NCBI RefSeq assembly: GCF_008040165.1
Contig: NZ_VRUR01000001.1
Coordinates: 566,458-630,457 of the forward strand
DNA from: Flagellimonas hymeniacidonis
GTDB lineage: Bacteria; Bacteroidota; Bacteroidia; Flavobacteriales; Flavobacteriaceae
Direction of reading: 5' to 3'
DNA: 64,000 nucleotides
Below, one piece after another: positions 28,076-36,476 of this stretch. The notes beneath the pieces were generated by a model, which saw only the letters and a list, made by a program, of their open reading frames with translations, was not told the DNA's origin and did no database searches. A program made the position numbers and the translations under genes. Positions within the stretch are counted from its first letter, which is position 1. Each line of letters starts with the position of its first letter.

Positions 28076-29284
28076 TTATTGACTTTTAACTGTACCGTGT
28101 TGGGTATGAATAAATTTTTTGTTGGCCCCTTTTAATTTGAAAAGAGATAAGAACATAAGTAAAAACGCCTTAGGCAAAGTGAGCACTGCGCGTAATGTTT
28201 TTGAGCTATAAAACTTTTTAGGAATAGCGAAAAAGAACGCCAATATGGTTAGCAATAAACTTGCATACCAAAAGATAGCCGGTACACCTGAAAGGTTTGC
28301 TAGAGAAAAAAAGTTTATAGCAAAATATACAAAGGAAATAACCACTACCAACCCAAGCAATAATACTCTTGGAGGAGATACCATCTGATATACTTTATCA
28401 AAAAAATCTATATTTCCTTTTGTAAATAATTCTTTTAATCCAAGAACAAAATATCTTCCAAAATATATAAATTGAGCTGAAAGCCAGCGCTTGCGCTGGT
28501 TAGAAAACACTTCTGATTTTTGAACTTTTTCATCCAATACCAAAGCGTTATTTAAATATTCAATCTTGGTTCTGTTCTTTAATAGTTTTAGCTCCAATTC
28601 TTTATCAAAACCACCAACAGCATTAACATTGGCCATGGTATTTTTAAAGAAATAGTAATCAAATGCCATCCCAGAGCCAATCAATGCGGATGACAGGCCA
28701 AGAACGCGATGTCCTTTTCTAAAAATATGATTGTTTATTTCCTCGCTAATGGCATCCAGTATTGCAAAGGACGTATTGGTGTTTTTTGCAATTCGATGTC
28801 CTTGCACCACCTTATATCCCTGATTAAATGCGTTGTTGACCTTTTCAATAAAATGGTCTTCCATAATATTGTCCGCATCTAGTATCAAAGCAACATCATA
28901 ACCATCTCCAATAACTTTCATCGCTTGGTTAAGTGCTTTGGATTTTGTGCTTTTTTCGAAAGAAACTTCAATTACTTTTATTGCTAATTTCTGGAGCTCT
29001 GCTAACGTCTCTTCTTGAAAAGAGTCCGCTATAATAATTACTTCAAAAAAATCTTCAGAATAGCTTTGTTTTAATGCCTGTTTGGCAACCTCAACAATAA
29101 CACTGTCCTCCTTATAACCAGGAATCAATACCGCAAACTTTCTTTGCTTATGGAATATTTCATTCCGTTTTTTTGCTTTAAAGAGGCCCGCAAAAGAAAA
29201 AATAAATACGTAGATGGATGCAAATCCAAAGTAACCTATCAAAAGGAATTCAATGCCATGTATTAAAATTTTGATTACATCCAT
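28076..29284 (-). CDS. Membrane family 2 glycosyltransferase
   Basis: The protein is 402 residues and starts with a transmembrane helix (FLLIGYFGFASIYVFIFSFA). The GT-A catalytic domain reads FAVLIPGYKEDSVIVEVAKQAL, the Asp pair DADNIM, GYKVVQGHRIAKN, and a late QRKRWLSAQFIYF equivalent to QxxRW. C-terminal transmembrane helices follow. The QxxRW-like motif is typical of processive synthases such as hyaluronan or cellulose types, but the Wzx/Wzy context points to single-sugar transfer. It is part of the ugd operon. Confidence 0.9.
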   Translation of the reverse strand: MDVIKILIHGIEFLLIGYFGFASIYVFIFSFAGLFKAKKRNEIFHKQRKFAVLIPGYKEDSVIVEVAKQALKQSYSEDFFEVIIIADSFQEETLAELQKLAIKVIEVSFEKSTKSKALNQAMKVIGDGYDVALILDADNIMEDHFIEKVNNAFNQGYKVVQGHRIAKNTNTSFAILDAISEEINNHIFRKGHRVLGLSSALIGSGMAFDYYFFKNTMANVNAVGGFDKELELKLLKNRTKIEYLNNALVLDEKVQKSEVFSNQRKRWLSAQFIYFGRYFVLGLKELFTKGNIDFFDKVYQMVSPPRVLLLGLVVVISFVYFAINFFSLANLSGVPAIFWYASLLLTILAFFFAIPKKFYSSKTLRAVLTLPKAFLLMFLSLFKLKGANKKFIHTQHGTVKSQ

Positions 29285-29307
29285 CTAAATATTCTTCTTA
29301 GCTATCG

Positions 29308-30276
29308 TTAGCCCTCTATTAGTTCTTTAATGGATTTCTCCTTTATTAGATTGTCAAAATATTCAATGGTCTTTCCAAGACCCGTTCGTAAATCAACATT
29401 AGGTTTCCAATCTTTTAATTTTTCTTGAGCCAATGAGATATCTGGCTTTCGCTGTGTAGGATCATCTGCTGGTAATGGCAGGTGGATTATTCTAGACTTT
29501 GACCCAGTTAAATCGATGATATTTTCCGCTAGCTCCAACATGGTAAATTCTCCAGGGTTCCCAATGTTTATAGGGCCTATAAATTCATCTTCTGTCGCCA
29601 TCATCTTAATCATTCCATCCACTAGATCACTAACGTATTGAAAGCTTCTGGTTTGCATTCCATCTCCAAATATGGTAATGTCCTTACCTTGTAGTGCCTG
29701 CATAATAAAGTTGGAAACCACTCTACCATCATCCGGTTCCATTCGAGGTCCATAGGTGTTGAAGATTCTAATAATCTTCACCAAAACGTCGTTGGAATTG
29801 TGGTAATTGACAAAAAGCGATTCTGCACATCGTTTGCCCTCATCGTAACATGAACGAATTCCTATAGGGTTTACATGTCCCCAATAGTCTTCTGGCTGCG
29901 GATGCATTTCTGGATCTCCGTAGACCTCACTTGTTGAGGCTTGAAGAATCTTGGCATTTATTCTTTTCGCCAATCCCAGCATGTTGATCGCCCCTAAAAC
30001 AGATGTTTTAATTGTTTTTATGGGATTGTGTTGATAATGCACCGGTGAAGCTGGACAAGCCAAATTATAGATTTCGTCCACCTCCAAAAAATAAGGTAAG
30101 GTTACATCATGACGGATTATTTCAAAATATGGGTTATCCATCAAATGAACTATTTTACTTTTTCTGCCTGTGAAATAATTGTCCATACTCACCACTTCAT
30201 TTCCCTCGTTCAAGAGTCTTTCGCATAAATGAGAGCCAACAAAACCTGCTCCTCCTGTTACCAATATTCGTTTCAT
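29308..30276 (-). CDS. uxs: UDP-glucuronate decarboxylase (UDP-xylose synthase)
   Basis: About 322 residues from the ATG at 30276 ([21 protein letters not shown]); the open frame continues to 30327 inside ugd but the Rossmann motif then starts too late. Signature motifs are [65 protein letters not shown] and [11 protein letters not shown]. These closely match UDP-glucuronic acid decarboxylases. It turns UDP-glucuronate, made by the preceding ugd gene, into UDP-xylose. Both genes lie in one operon, so the polymer probably contains xylose as well as, or instead of, glucuronate. Confidence 0.93.
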   Translation of the reverse strand: MKRILVTGGAGFVGSHLCERLLNEGNEVVSMDNYFTGRKSKIVHLMDNPYFEIIRHDVTLPYFLEVDEIYNLACPASPVHYQHNPIKTIKTSVLGAINMLGLAKRINAKILQASTSEVYGDPEMHPQPEDYWGHVNPIGIRSCYDEGKRCAESLFVNYHNSNDVLVKIIRIFNTYGPRMEPDDGRVVSNFIMQALQGKDITIFGDGMQTRSFQYVSDLVDGMIKMMATEDEFIGPINIGNPGEFTMLELAENIIDLTGSKSRIIHLPLPADDPTQRKPDISLAQEKLKDWKPNVDLRTGLGKTIEYFDNLIKEKSIKELIEG

Positions 30277-30286
30277 AGTATTCTTA

Positions 30287-31639
30287 TTAAATGTTAGCGG
30301 TTTCCACTTCAGTATTTTTAACAACATCTCTACCTATGCTGTAGTAGGTAAATCCTTGTTCACTCATTTCCTCTGGATCATAAATATTACGTCCATCAAA
30401 AATGGTTTTGTTGTTCATCAATTTTTCAAGAATTCTAAAATTGGGCATTCGAAACTCTGACCATTCCGTAACCACAATCAAGGCATCTGCATCTATAATA
30501 GCATCATACTCATCTTTTGCATATTCAATCTTATCCCCTAAAATTCGCTTGGTTTCTTCCATAGCAACAGGATCATAAGCCCTTACCGTGGCGCCAAGTC
30601 CTTTCAATTGCTCAATGATCACCAATGATGGTGCTTCTCGCATGTCATCTGTTTTTGGTTTGAATGCCAATCCCCAAAGTCCGAATTGTTTGCCTTTAAG
30701 GTTCTTTCCAAAATGGCTCTTGATTTTTTCAACTAAAACAGATTTCTGTCTATAGTTAACACTTTCTACTGCTTTCAATACTTCTAATGAGTGGCCGTAT
30801 TCATCAGCTGTTCGTACCAAGGCCTGTACGTCTTTTGGAAAACAACTGCCTCCGTATCCTGTGCCAGGGTAAATAAACTTGTTCCCAATTCTGGAATCAG
30901 AACCAATACCTTTTCTAACTAAATCCACATTGGCCCCAACCAATTCGCAGAGGTTGGCAATGTCGTTCATAAAACTAATTTTAGTTGCCAGCATTGAGTT
31001 TGCGGCATATTTTGTCATCTCTGAAGAGAATATATCCATAAATAAAAGTGGATGTCCGTTCATTAAGAAAGGCTTGTAAAGCCTTTTCATCACCTTTTCA
31101 GCGCGCTTGCTTTCTATACCAACAACTATACGGTCTGGCTTTAAGAAATCATCAACGGCACTTCCTTCTTTTAAAAACTCTGGGTTTGAAGCAACATCAA
31201 AAGGAATGCGAACATTTCTGCTTGCCAATTCTTCTTCAACAGCTGCTTTTACTTTGTAAGAGGTCCCTACGGGAACAGTACTTTTGGTAATGATTACTTT
31301 GTAATCCTCCATGTGTTGGCCTATTTCTCTCGCAACACCCAACACATATTTTAAATCTGCACTACCGTCTTCATCTGGTGGAGTGCCCACTGCGATGAAA
31401 ATAGCATCACTACTTTTAATTCCTTTTTCCAAACTAGTTGTAAAGGAGATTCTTCCTTTATCTATATTGCGTTCTAAAAGTACATCCAGACCTGGTTCAT
31501 AGATGGGAACTTCACCATTACGGAGTTTTTCAATTTTTTTCTCATCAATATCCACGCAAACCACATTAATCCCTGTTTCTGCGAAGCATGTACCTGTTAC
31601 CAAGCCTACATAGCCTGTGCCTATTACTGTTATATTCAT
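30287..31639 (-). CDS. ugd: UDP-glucose 6-dehydrogenase
   Basis: At 450 residues, it begins [19 protein letters not shown]. The catalytic cysteine lies in [12 protein letters not shown]. Other family stretches are [46 protein letters not shown] and [20 protein letters not shown]. It oxidises UDP-glucose to UDP-glucuronate with two NAD. It is the first gene of a seven-gene operon continuing to 23832. The perfect GTAGGAT dyad at 31791-31823 lies about 150 bp upstream of its start. Confidence 0.96.
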   Translation of the reverse strand: MNITVIGTGYVGLVTGTCFAETGINVVCVDIDEKKIEKLRNGEVPIYEPGLDVLLERNIDKGRISFTTSLEKGIKSSDAIFIAVGTPPDEDGSADLKYVLGVAREIGQHMEDYKVIITKSTVPVGTSYKVKAAVEEELASRNVRIPFDVASNPEFLKEGSAVDDFLKPDRIVVGIESKRAEKVMKRLYKPFLMNGHPLLFMDIFSSEMTKYAANSMLATKISFMNDIANLCELVGANVDLVRKGIGSDSRIGNKFIYPGTGYGGSCFPKDVQALVRTADEYGHSLEVLKAVESVNYRQKSVLVEKIKSHFGKNLKGKQFGLWGLAFKPKTDDMREAPSLVIIEQLKGLGATVRAYDPVAMEETKRILGDKIEYAKDEYDAIIDADALIVVTEWSEFRMPNFRILEKLMNNKTIFDGRNIYDPEEMSEQGFTYYSIGRDVVKNTEVETANI

Positions 31640-31948
31640 AATTTAAAGTGTATTAAAGGTTGATTTTTTCTATTATTTATTACATACCAATCCAAGTCTA
31701 TTGTCCCGCCCGAATTGGCCCAAGTGACTTTCGATTACAAACTGTATAAACAAAAGAAGAACTACAATTTTTAAAGCCCTAAACATTGTAGTAGGATCAA
31801 TATTTTTGTAAATATTATCCTACATTTTAATTAAGAAAAGTATTTGTTGTAAAGTGCTGTATTCGTGTTGTCAATACAGGGCAAACCTTTATGAGTGCTG
31901 CTTAGCCAGCGTTAAAATACAAGCTGTATCTTCTTTTAAGTGCCATTG
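31640..31948. other. Intergenic control region before ugd
   Basis: This 309-bp gap lies between two minus-strand genes. Its main feature is the dyad at 31791-31823. I see no ORF, RNA gene or convincing terminator. Confidence 0.6.
31791..31823. promoter_or_regulatory. GTAGGAT dyad upstream of ugd (site B)
   Basis: GTAGGAT-C-AATATTT (31791-31805), a TTGT spacer, then AAATATT-ATCCTAC (31810-31823). Apart from one extra C the arms are exact complements. The right arm plus spacer matches site A upstream of rmlB in 19 of 20 bases. No T-run follows on the minus strand, so a regulatory site is more likely than a terminator. Confidence 0.65.
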
Positions 31949-32632
31949 CTAATCGAATTCGATATGTAGAAGTTGTTCATCCTCATTAAGCTCAAGGTTT
32001 GCCTTATTTCCATAAAATTTTACGATTTCTCCTAAATCTACCATAATAAGTTTCTTTGAGGACATAACCGATTTACCTTCATAAACCTGAGTACTAATCA
32101 TAAAAGATTTGTCCTCACAATTTTTCAGCGCCCTAGATTCGTAGGTTTTAACATTTTGTTCCCAACTGATTTCGAATGACTCTCCTGTATTGGTATTCTC
32201 CAATTCCAACGTATTTATCCTAATCTGCTCACCAATATTCTCGCCATTTTGGTTTTTAATGCCATTTGAAAGGCAATTTGTTTTTCCCACCGTGACGTAG
32301 CCATCCTGGTTATTCTCCTTATGTTCGTGTATCACATAATTTCCACACAACAGATTGACAAAGTCTCCTATACTATGAGGAGTGGCATAAATGGTGCCAT
32401 CACCTTCAAAAACCTGCATAAAGGAAACCACACTTGGACTCTCATTTTTTTTCAAACTATTTTGAGCTAAAAATGTCCCCATTTTTGAAAACACATAGAC
32501 TTTTCCTTTTTTTTTCAGAACCAGGTTCACAACAGCGCTATCAGATTCCAAAAGCATTGGCAAAAGAATAGAACTTGCAATAATAAATCCGATAATGATC
32601 AAAATAGATTTAACCCCTTTCTTCCTAGCCAT
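31949..32632 (-). CDS. Unrecognised membrane-anchored protein in the EPS cluster
   Basis: I do not recognise this protein (about 227 residues from MARKKGVKS; a start at 32656 would add eight residues). It has one N-terminal membrane helix (ILIIIGFIIASSILLPML) and a long extracytoplasmic part. The GKVYVFSKMGTFLAQ and VFEGDGTIYATPHSIGDFVNLL segments are loosely reminiscent of FecR-like surface domains, which is weak evidence. Two cysteines flank GNYVIHEHKENNQDGYVTVGK. It lies at the end of the EPS assembly operon, after a glycosyltransferase gene, so a role in polymer assembly or modification is possible. Confidence 0.6.
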   Translation of the reverse strand: MARKKGVKSILIIIGFIIASSILLPMLLESDSAVVNLVLKKKGKVYVFSKMGTFLAQNSLKKNESPSVVSFMQVFEGDGTIYATPHSIGDFVNLLCGNYVIHEHKENNQDGYVTVGKTNCLSNGIKNQNGENIGEQIRINTLELENTNTGESFEISWEQNVKTYESRALKNCEDKSFMISTQVYEGKSVMSSKKLIMVDLGEIVKFYGNKANLELNEDEQLLHIEFD

Positions 32633-32732
32633 ATCAAAAAAGTTCTGATTAAGCACTAAAAGTAGTGGCTACGGATTTGGTCCATGCATTATTTTGACGA
32701 ATGGTATGTTTGAGTTTATACTTGGGAAATTT

Positions 32733-33638
32733 TTAGACAGTTTCCGGCGTATTGAGTGTTGCCTTATGTGTTAAATTCCAAGAAATGGCACGCCAAAATG
32801 CCTTTAAGTGTTCAAACTCTCTTTTTGCTATAAACATTAAAGTATTTTTTGGTATGGACACAAAGCTTTGAAACAATAAACTTATAAACAGTTGAAATGG
32901 CTTAAAGTTTCTTCTTGCAAAGAGAATCCTGTTTCTTGAAATGTAATAGGTTTTTAAAGGACTAAACTTTCCTGTGGAGACAGATTCTTTATGAAGAATA
33001 TAGGATTTTGGTTGGTAGTAAATTTTGTATCCTGCCCGTTTTATCATTTCTGCCCAATCATGCTCTTCGTAATACAAAAAATAGATTTCGGTCATCATTC
33101 CAACGTTATCCACCACACTTTTCGGGACCATCATCGCTGCTCCATGAATGGATTGTGTTTCACCCGCCCTGTCAAAGTCACCATCATCTTTTTGATGATA
33201 CCCTATACTGTTGTTTCGTATGGTCCAATGGCTCATGGGCGTATATCCGGCATATTGTATTAAGGTGGGGTCCCAATGAAATTTAATTTTTGGGCTCACC
33301 ATACCAATGGTTTTATCTTTTTGCAGTGTTTCTACAAGTGGTTCTATAAAATCTTGAGGAACTATAGTGTCATTATTTATAAAAAGCAGGTAATCTCCTT
33401 TAGCCTGTTTTACTCCTAAATTATTACCTCCGGCAAAGCCCAAATTTTCCTCGCTTTTTATGAGAACAACCTCAGGATATTTCTCTTTTATGATCTCTGG
33501 ATTGTCATTAGGGGAAGCATTGTCCACAACAATTATTTCATAATTGGGATAGGACAACTTTCTTATCGATTCCAATAAATCTAAAGTAACTTCCGATTCG
33601 TTGTAATTAATTGTTATTATCGATACAAGTGATTTCAT
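32733..33638 (-). CDS. Family 2 glycosyltransferase (rhamnosyltransferase-like)
   Basis: This 301-residue soluble GT-A enzyme begins VSIITINYNESEVTLDLLESI and has IIVVDNASPNDNPE. It continues with NLGFAGGNNLGVKQAKGDYLLFINNDTIVP, which contains the metal-binding Asp pair, then HGAAMMVPKSVVDNVG and YYEEHDWAEMIKRAGY. The pattern matches the WcaE/RfbF-type inverting transferases that often add rhamnose. That would fit the rml genes nearby, but the sugar is inferred. It is 19 bp downstream of the wzy-like gene. Confidence 0.91.
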   Translation of the reverse strand: MKSLVSIITINYNESEVTLDLLESIRKLSYPNYEIIVVDNASPNDNPEIIKEKYPEVVLIKSEENLGFAGGNNLGVKQAKGDYLLFINNDTIVPQDFIEPLVETLQKDKTIGMVSPKIKFHWDPTLIQYAGYTPMSHWTIRNNSIGYHQKDDGDFDRAGETQSIHGAAMMVPKSVVDNVGMMTEIYFLYYEEHDWAEMIKRAGYKIYYQPKSYILHKESVSTGKFSPLKTYYISRNRILFARRNFKPFQLFISLLFQSFVSIPKNTLMFIAKREFEHLKAFWRAISWNLTHKATLNTPETV

Positions 33639-33657
33639 AGTTGGTTTGTGATATTGT

Positions 33658-35133
33658 TTAGGAAGCGATTTCTAACTGTAGTTTCGCCTCTTTTTCTTCC
33701 ATTATTTTTTTGTCCAATTTTGGAGCGATAAACATGAATACCATTCCGGCATACATCAATATACATGTTGGAAATTGCCCGAATATTCCATTTCCGTAAG
33801 AAGCGGCCATAATACCGAACATACCGCATACCAGAGCTGCAATTTGTCCTTTTAGCCAGCCATCCCGTATTTTATACATAACATTATATGCCCCGGTAAT
33901 CAGCACAAAAAAGAGAATGAACAAATGAAGGTATAGACCAACGATTCCAGTATCTGCCCAAACAGCAACAAACCAGCTGTCCGTTGCCGTATTAGCCAAA
34001 AAGGTATTGGGTGAAAAACGCTTCCCCCAGTTTCCGGTAGAACCGATGCCGCCGCCAAATGGCCTGGAAGCCAGGTATCCTTTTAATTTGGCTTGATTTT
34101 CAAATCGTACTTGCAAAGAAGCATCGTTAGGATCAAAAGCAGTTCGCATTCTTCGTATCTGATCGTTATCATTGCCTATGGTGGTATACTTGAAAAAAAC
34201 GAAAATACTGATTCCGGCAAGGACACCCAGTATAATACTTGGCATATGTTTTCTAATGATTATAAACATCATCCCGCCTGCTGCAGGTACGGCAATTGCT
34301 CCACGGGTTCCAGAAATCATCATTCCTAAAAGCCCTGCTAAACAGACAATAGCGCAAAAAATCTGAAATTTTCTATTCTTTGCAAAAAGTGCCAATACTC
34401 CAAAAACCACTCCCGCATGACCTTGGGCGGCACCAAATTGCCCAGCATCTGAATAAAAGGAGAATATTCTAAGTTTTCCAAACAGTATATGGGTCACATC
34501 TCCTCCAGCATCCAACCATGCTTGTTCAAAAGGGTCTACACCAAAAATTAATTGTTGCATTCCTTTTGCGGTAGCCAATAATGACAATACTCCCCAAATA
34601 ACAAAGAACAATCTAAGGTCTTTTGGCTTGTTGAACAGAATAAATACCAAGGGAATAAATAGCCACATATAAAGAGACAATCCCCTCATGGCGTAGAACC
34701 AAGCCGCAATGCTTACCGCTTCTGGGTTTACAATTTGAAATATGGCATAGCCAAACCATACGGAAGACAAAATAGTAAGCTGTGAAGCCGCCCTGTTCCA
34801 AGGAACTTTAATTCGAAACGCTTTAAAAAATAACGCCAGGTACATCAATACCATTATTCCATCCATAAGCAATCCCCAGGTCATTGGAATATATCTTCCT
34901 ATACCCAATACAAAAAAATTGAAAATTAGTACCGTAATCACCCCAATTCTAGGGTTTACAAAAAGTGCTCCCAAGTAAATAATGGCAAAAGGAATCACCA
35001 TAATACCTATACCAGCAACCAAGCCTTTGGTGGCGGTAAGATGTGCTGTTGTCAGCACCACCGATAAAAGCACCAAAATGGGAAGCGGCTTTTTTAAATA
35101 ATCTGATCCATGAGTACTTTCAAAAGGATTCAT
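33658..35133 (-). CDS. O-antigen polymerase/ligase-like membrane protein (Wzy-type)
   Basis: A 491-residue protein with about ten transmembrane helices and a large periplasmic loop. The loop holds NQAKLKGYLASRPFGGGIGSTGNWGKRFSP, which matches the conserved region of the Wzy_C/O-antigen ligase family. The preceding MMISGTRGAIAVPAAGG is also typical. In Wzx/Wzy systems this protein polymerises lipid-linked repeat units in the periplasm. The start codon shares a base with the flippase stop (TAATG), indicating translational coupling. A ligase function is an alternative. Confidence 0.87.
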   Translation of the reverse strand: MNPFESTHGSDYLKKPLPILVLLSVVLTTAHLTATKGLVAGIGIMVIPFAIIYLGALFVNPRIGVITVLIFNFFVLGIGRYIPMTWGLLMDGIMVLMYLALFFKAFRIKVPWNRAASQLTILSSVWFGYAIFQIVNPEAVSIAAWFYAMRGLSLYMWLFIPLVFILFNKPKDLRLFFVIWGVLSLLATAKGMQQLIFGVDPFEQAWLDAGGDVTHILFGKLRIFSFYSDAGQFGAAQGHAGVVFGVLALFAKNRKFQIFCAIVCLAGLLGMMISGTRGAIAVPAAGGMMFIIIRKHMPSIILGVLAGISIFVFFKYTTIGNDNDQIRRMRTAFDPNDASLQVRFENQAKLKGYLASRPFGGGIGSTGNWGKRFSPNTFLANTATDSWFVAVWADTGIVGLYLHLFILFFVLITGAYNVMYKIRDGWLKGQIAALVCGMFGIMAASYGNGIFGQFPTCILMYAGMVFMFIAPKLDKKIMEEKEAKLQLEIAS

Positions 35134-36476
35134 TAGCCCAAATGTGTTTTAAGGTTTTTAAGAAAAAGAACACTTTCTAAAACTATCTGTTTGCTTTGAA
35201 TTTGGATTTCTTTTTTAAGAAAATAGAATCCAAGGAAAATCCCCATCAATGTAAATAATACGGTACCTACAGCAACAGCCACCAAGCTTTGGAACACAAA
35301 TACTGCCAATACATTAAGAATAATATTTGCCGAGGTCATCACCAACACTTTATAAAGGTTGAGTTTTGGCCTATTAATGCTATCCAACAATACCCCTGTA
35401 AAACGATCAATGGGCAATAACATGATATAAACCGTGAATACCCTAAAGATTAATGTTAGTAATGGAAGTGAGTCCAAGTATTCATTACCCCCTAAGAAAA
35501 GGACCAGGTATTCTGCAAAAACAAAACTTACCATGGCTACCGGAAAAAATAGAAGTGTAATAATTCCAACGTAGGAATAAAAAATCTTCTTTACCCCACT
35601 TAAATCTCCTTCTATGGATTTTTTCGACATTCTTGGATATGCGGTCATAGCAAAGCTATGCAAGGGTATTCCCAGGAGATCAGTTAGTTTTAAGGGTATG
35701 GCATACATAGCAATTCCTGCTGATCCCAAAATGGGACTCATTCCAATAATAAAAGTATCTGAGCTTTTTAAAAGGCTAGAGCTTATTAAGGTTCCCATAG
35801 AGTATTTGCCAAAATTGATCAGTTCTTTTTGGATTGTTTTTTTAGCATGTCTTAAGTAAAAAAAGCCATCCCAGCTTTTAAGTGTGCACCAAATTCCTGA
35901 AACAGCATTAACTGCAATATTTACCCAAATAATTTCAACAAGACCTAGGTGCAACCACCATTGATTCAACAAAAGGAACAAACAGAAGAGGCCCACATTG
36001 GAAATCCTAACTACCATCATACGTTTAAAATTCTGTTCTGCTTGAAAAAGTGACATGGCATTGTTCCAACTTAAATTGGAAAACGCCAAAAATGGGTAGT
36101 AAAACAAGAACAACCTATATCCGTTGTTAATCTCTAGATTGAAAATAAGCAGAGCCACATGGGCTCCCCAACACAACACTGTCAATATTCCCAAGAGCTT
36201 AAGATTGATTCTAAATGTAGAACCCAAAATATTTTTTTGCTTTTGATTATCAGCTCCAGACAATAGACGTACCGAAGATGTACGGGTGAGTCCAAAACGT
36301 AAGAGGTCCACAAAAGTGGCCAAAGTGATAAACAGCACCCATTCACCAAATAATTCCTTGCTCAGCTGCCTTGTTAATAACATAAAACTCAATAATCCCA
36401 AAAAGGCAACACTTACGTTTGCCATTAAGGAAGAGAGGTTCTTTTCTTTGCCAATATTTTTAATTTTTCCCAACAT
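35133..36476 (-). CDS. Polysaccharide flippase (Wzx-type, MATE-like fold)
   Basis: This is a 447-residue membrane protein with about twelve predicted helices. The start SSLMANVSVAFLGLLSFMLLTRQLSKELFGEWVLF is typical of oligosaccharide flippases, as is the FGKYSMGTLISSSLLKSSDTFIIGM segment. It would flip the undecaprenyl-linked repeat unit across the inner membrane. Its ATG overlaps the co-polymerase stop by one base, and its stop overlaps the wzy-like start. Confidence 0.9.
   Translation of the reverse strand: MLGKIKNIGKEKNLSSLMANVSVAFLGLLSFMLLTRQLSKELFGEWVLFITLATFVDLLRFGLTRTSSVRLLSGADNQKQKNILGSTFRINLKLLGILTVLCWGAHVALLIFNLEINNGYRLFLFYYPFLAFSNLSWNNAMSLFQAEQNFKRMMVVRISNVGLFCLFLLLNQWWLHLGLVEIIWVNIAVNAVSGIWCTLKSWDGFFYLRHAKKTIQKELINFGKYSMGTLISSSLLKSSDTFIIGMSPILGSAGIAMYAIPLKLTDLLGIPLHSFAMTAYPRMSKKSIEGDLSGVKKIFYSYVGIITLLFFPVAMVSFVFAEYLVLFLGGNEYLDSLPLLTLIFRVFTVYIMLLPIDRFTGVLLDSINRPKLNLYKVLVMTSANIILNVLAVFVFQSLVAVAVGTVLFTLMGIFLGFYFLKKEIQIQSKQIVLESVLFLKNLKTHLG

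Noticed and set aside
31791..31823. Terminator for the upstream EPS operon
   Set aside because: The stem is AT-rich with no T-run on the minus strand, and a near-identical sequence occurs between the divergent rmlB and kinase genes, where a terminator makes no sense.
32991..33286. Two plus-strand frames of about 90 codons opposite a glycosyltransferase gene
   Set aside because: They are shadows of the GT2 gene and have no start signals or similarity.
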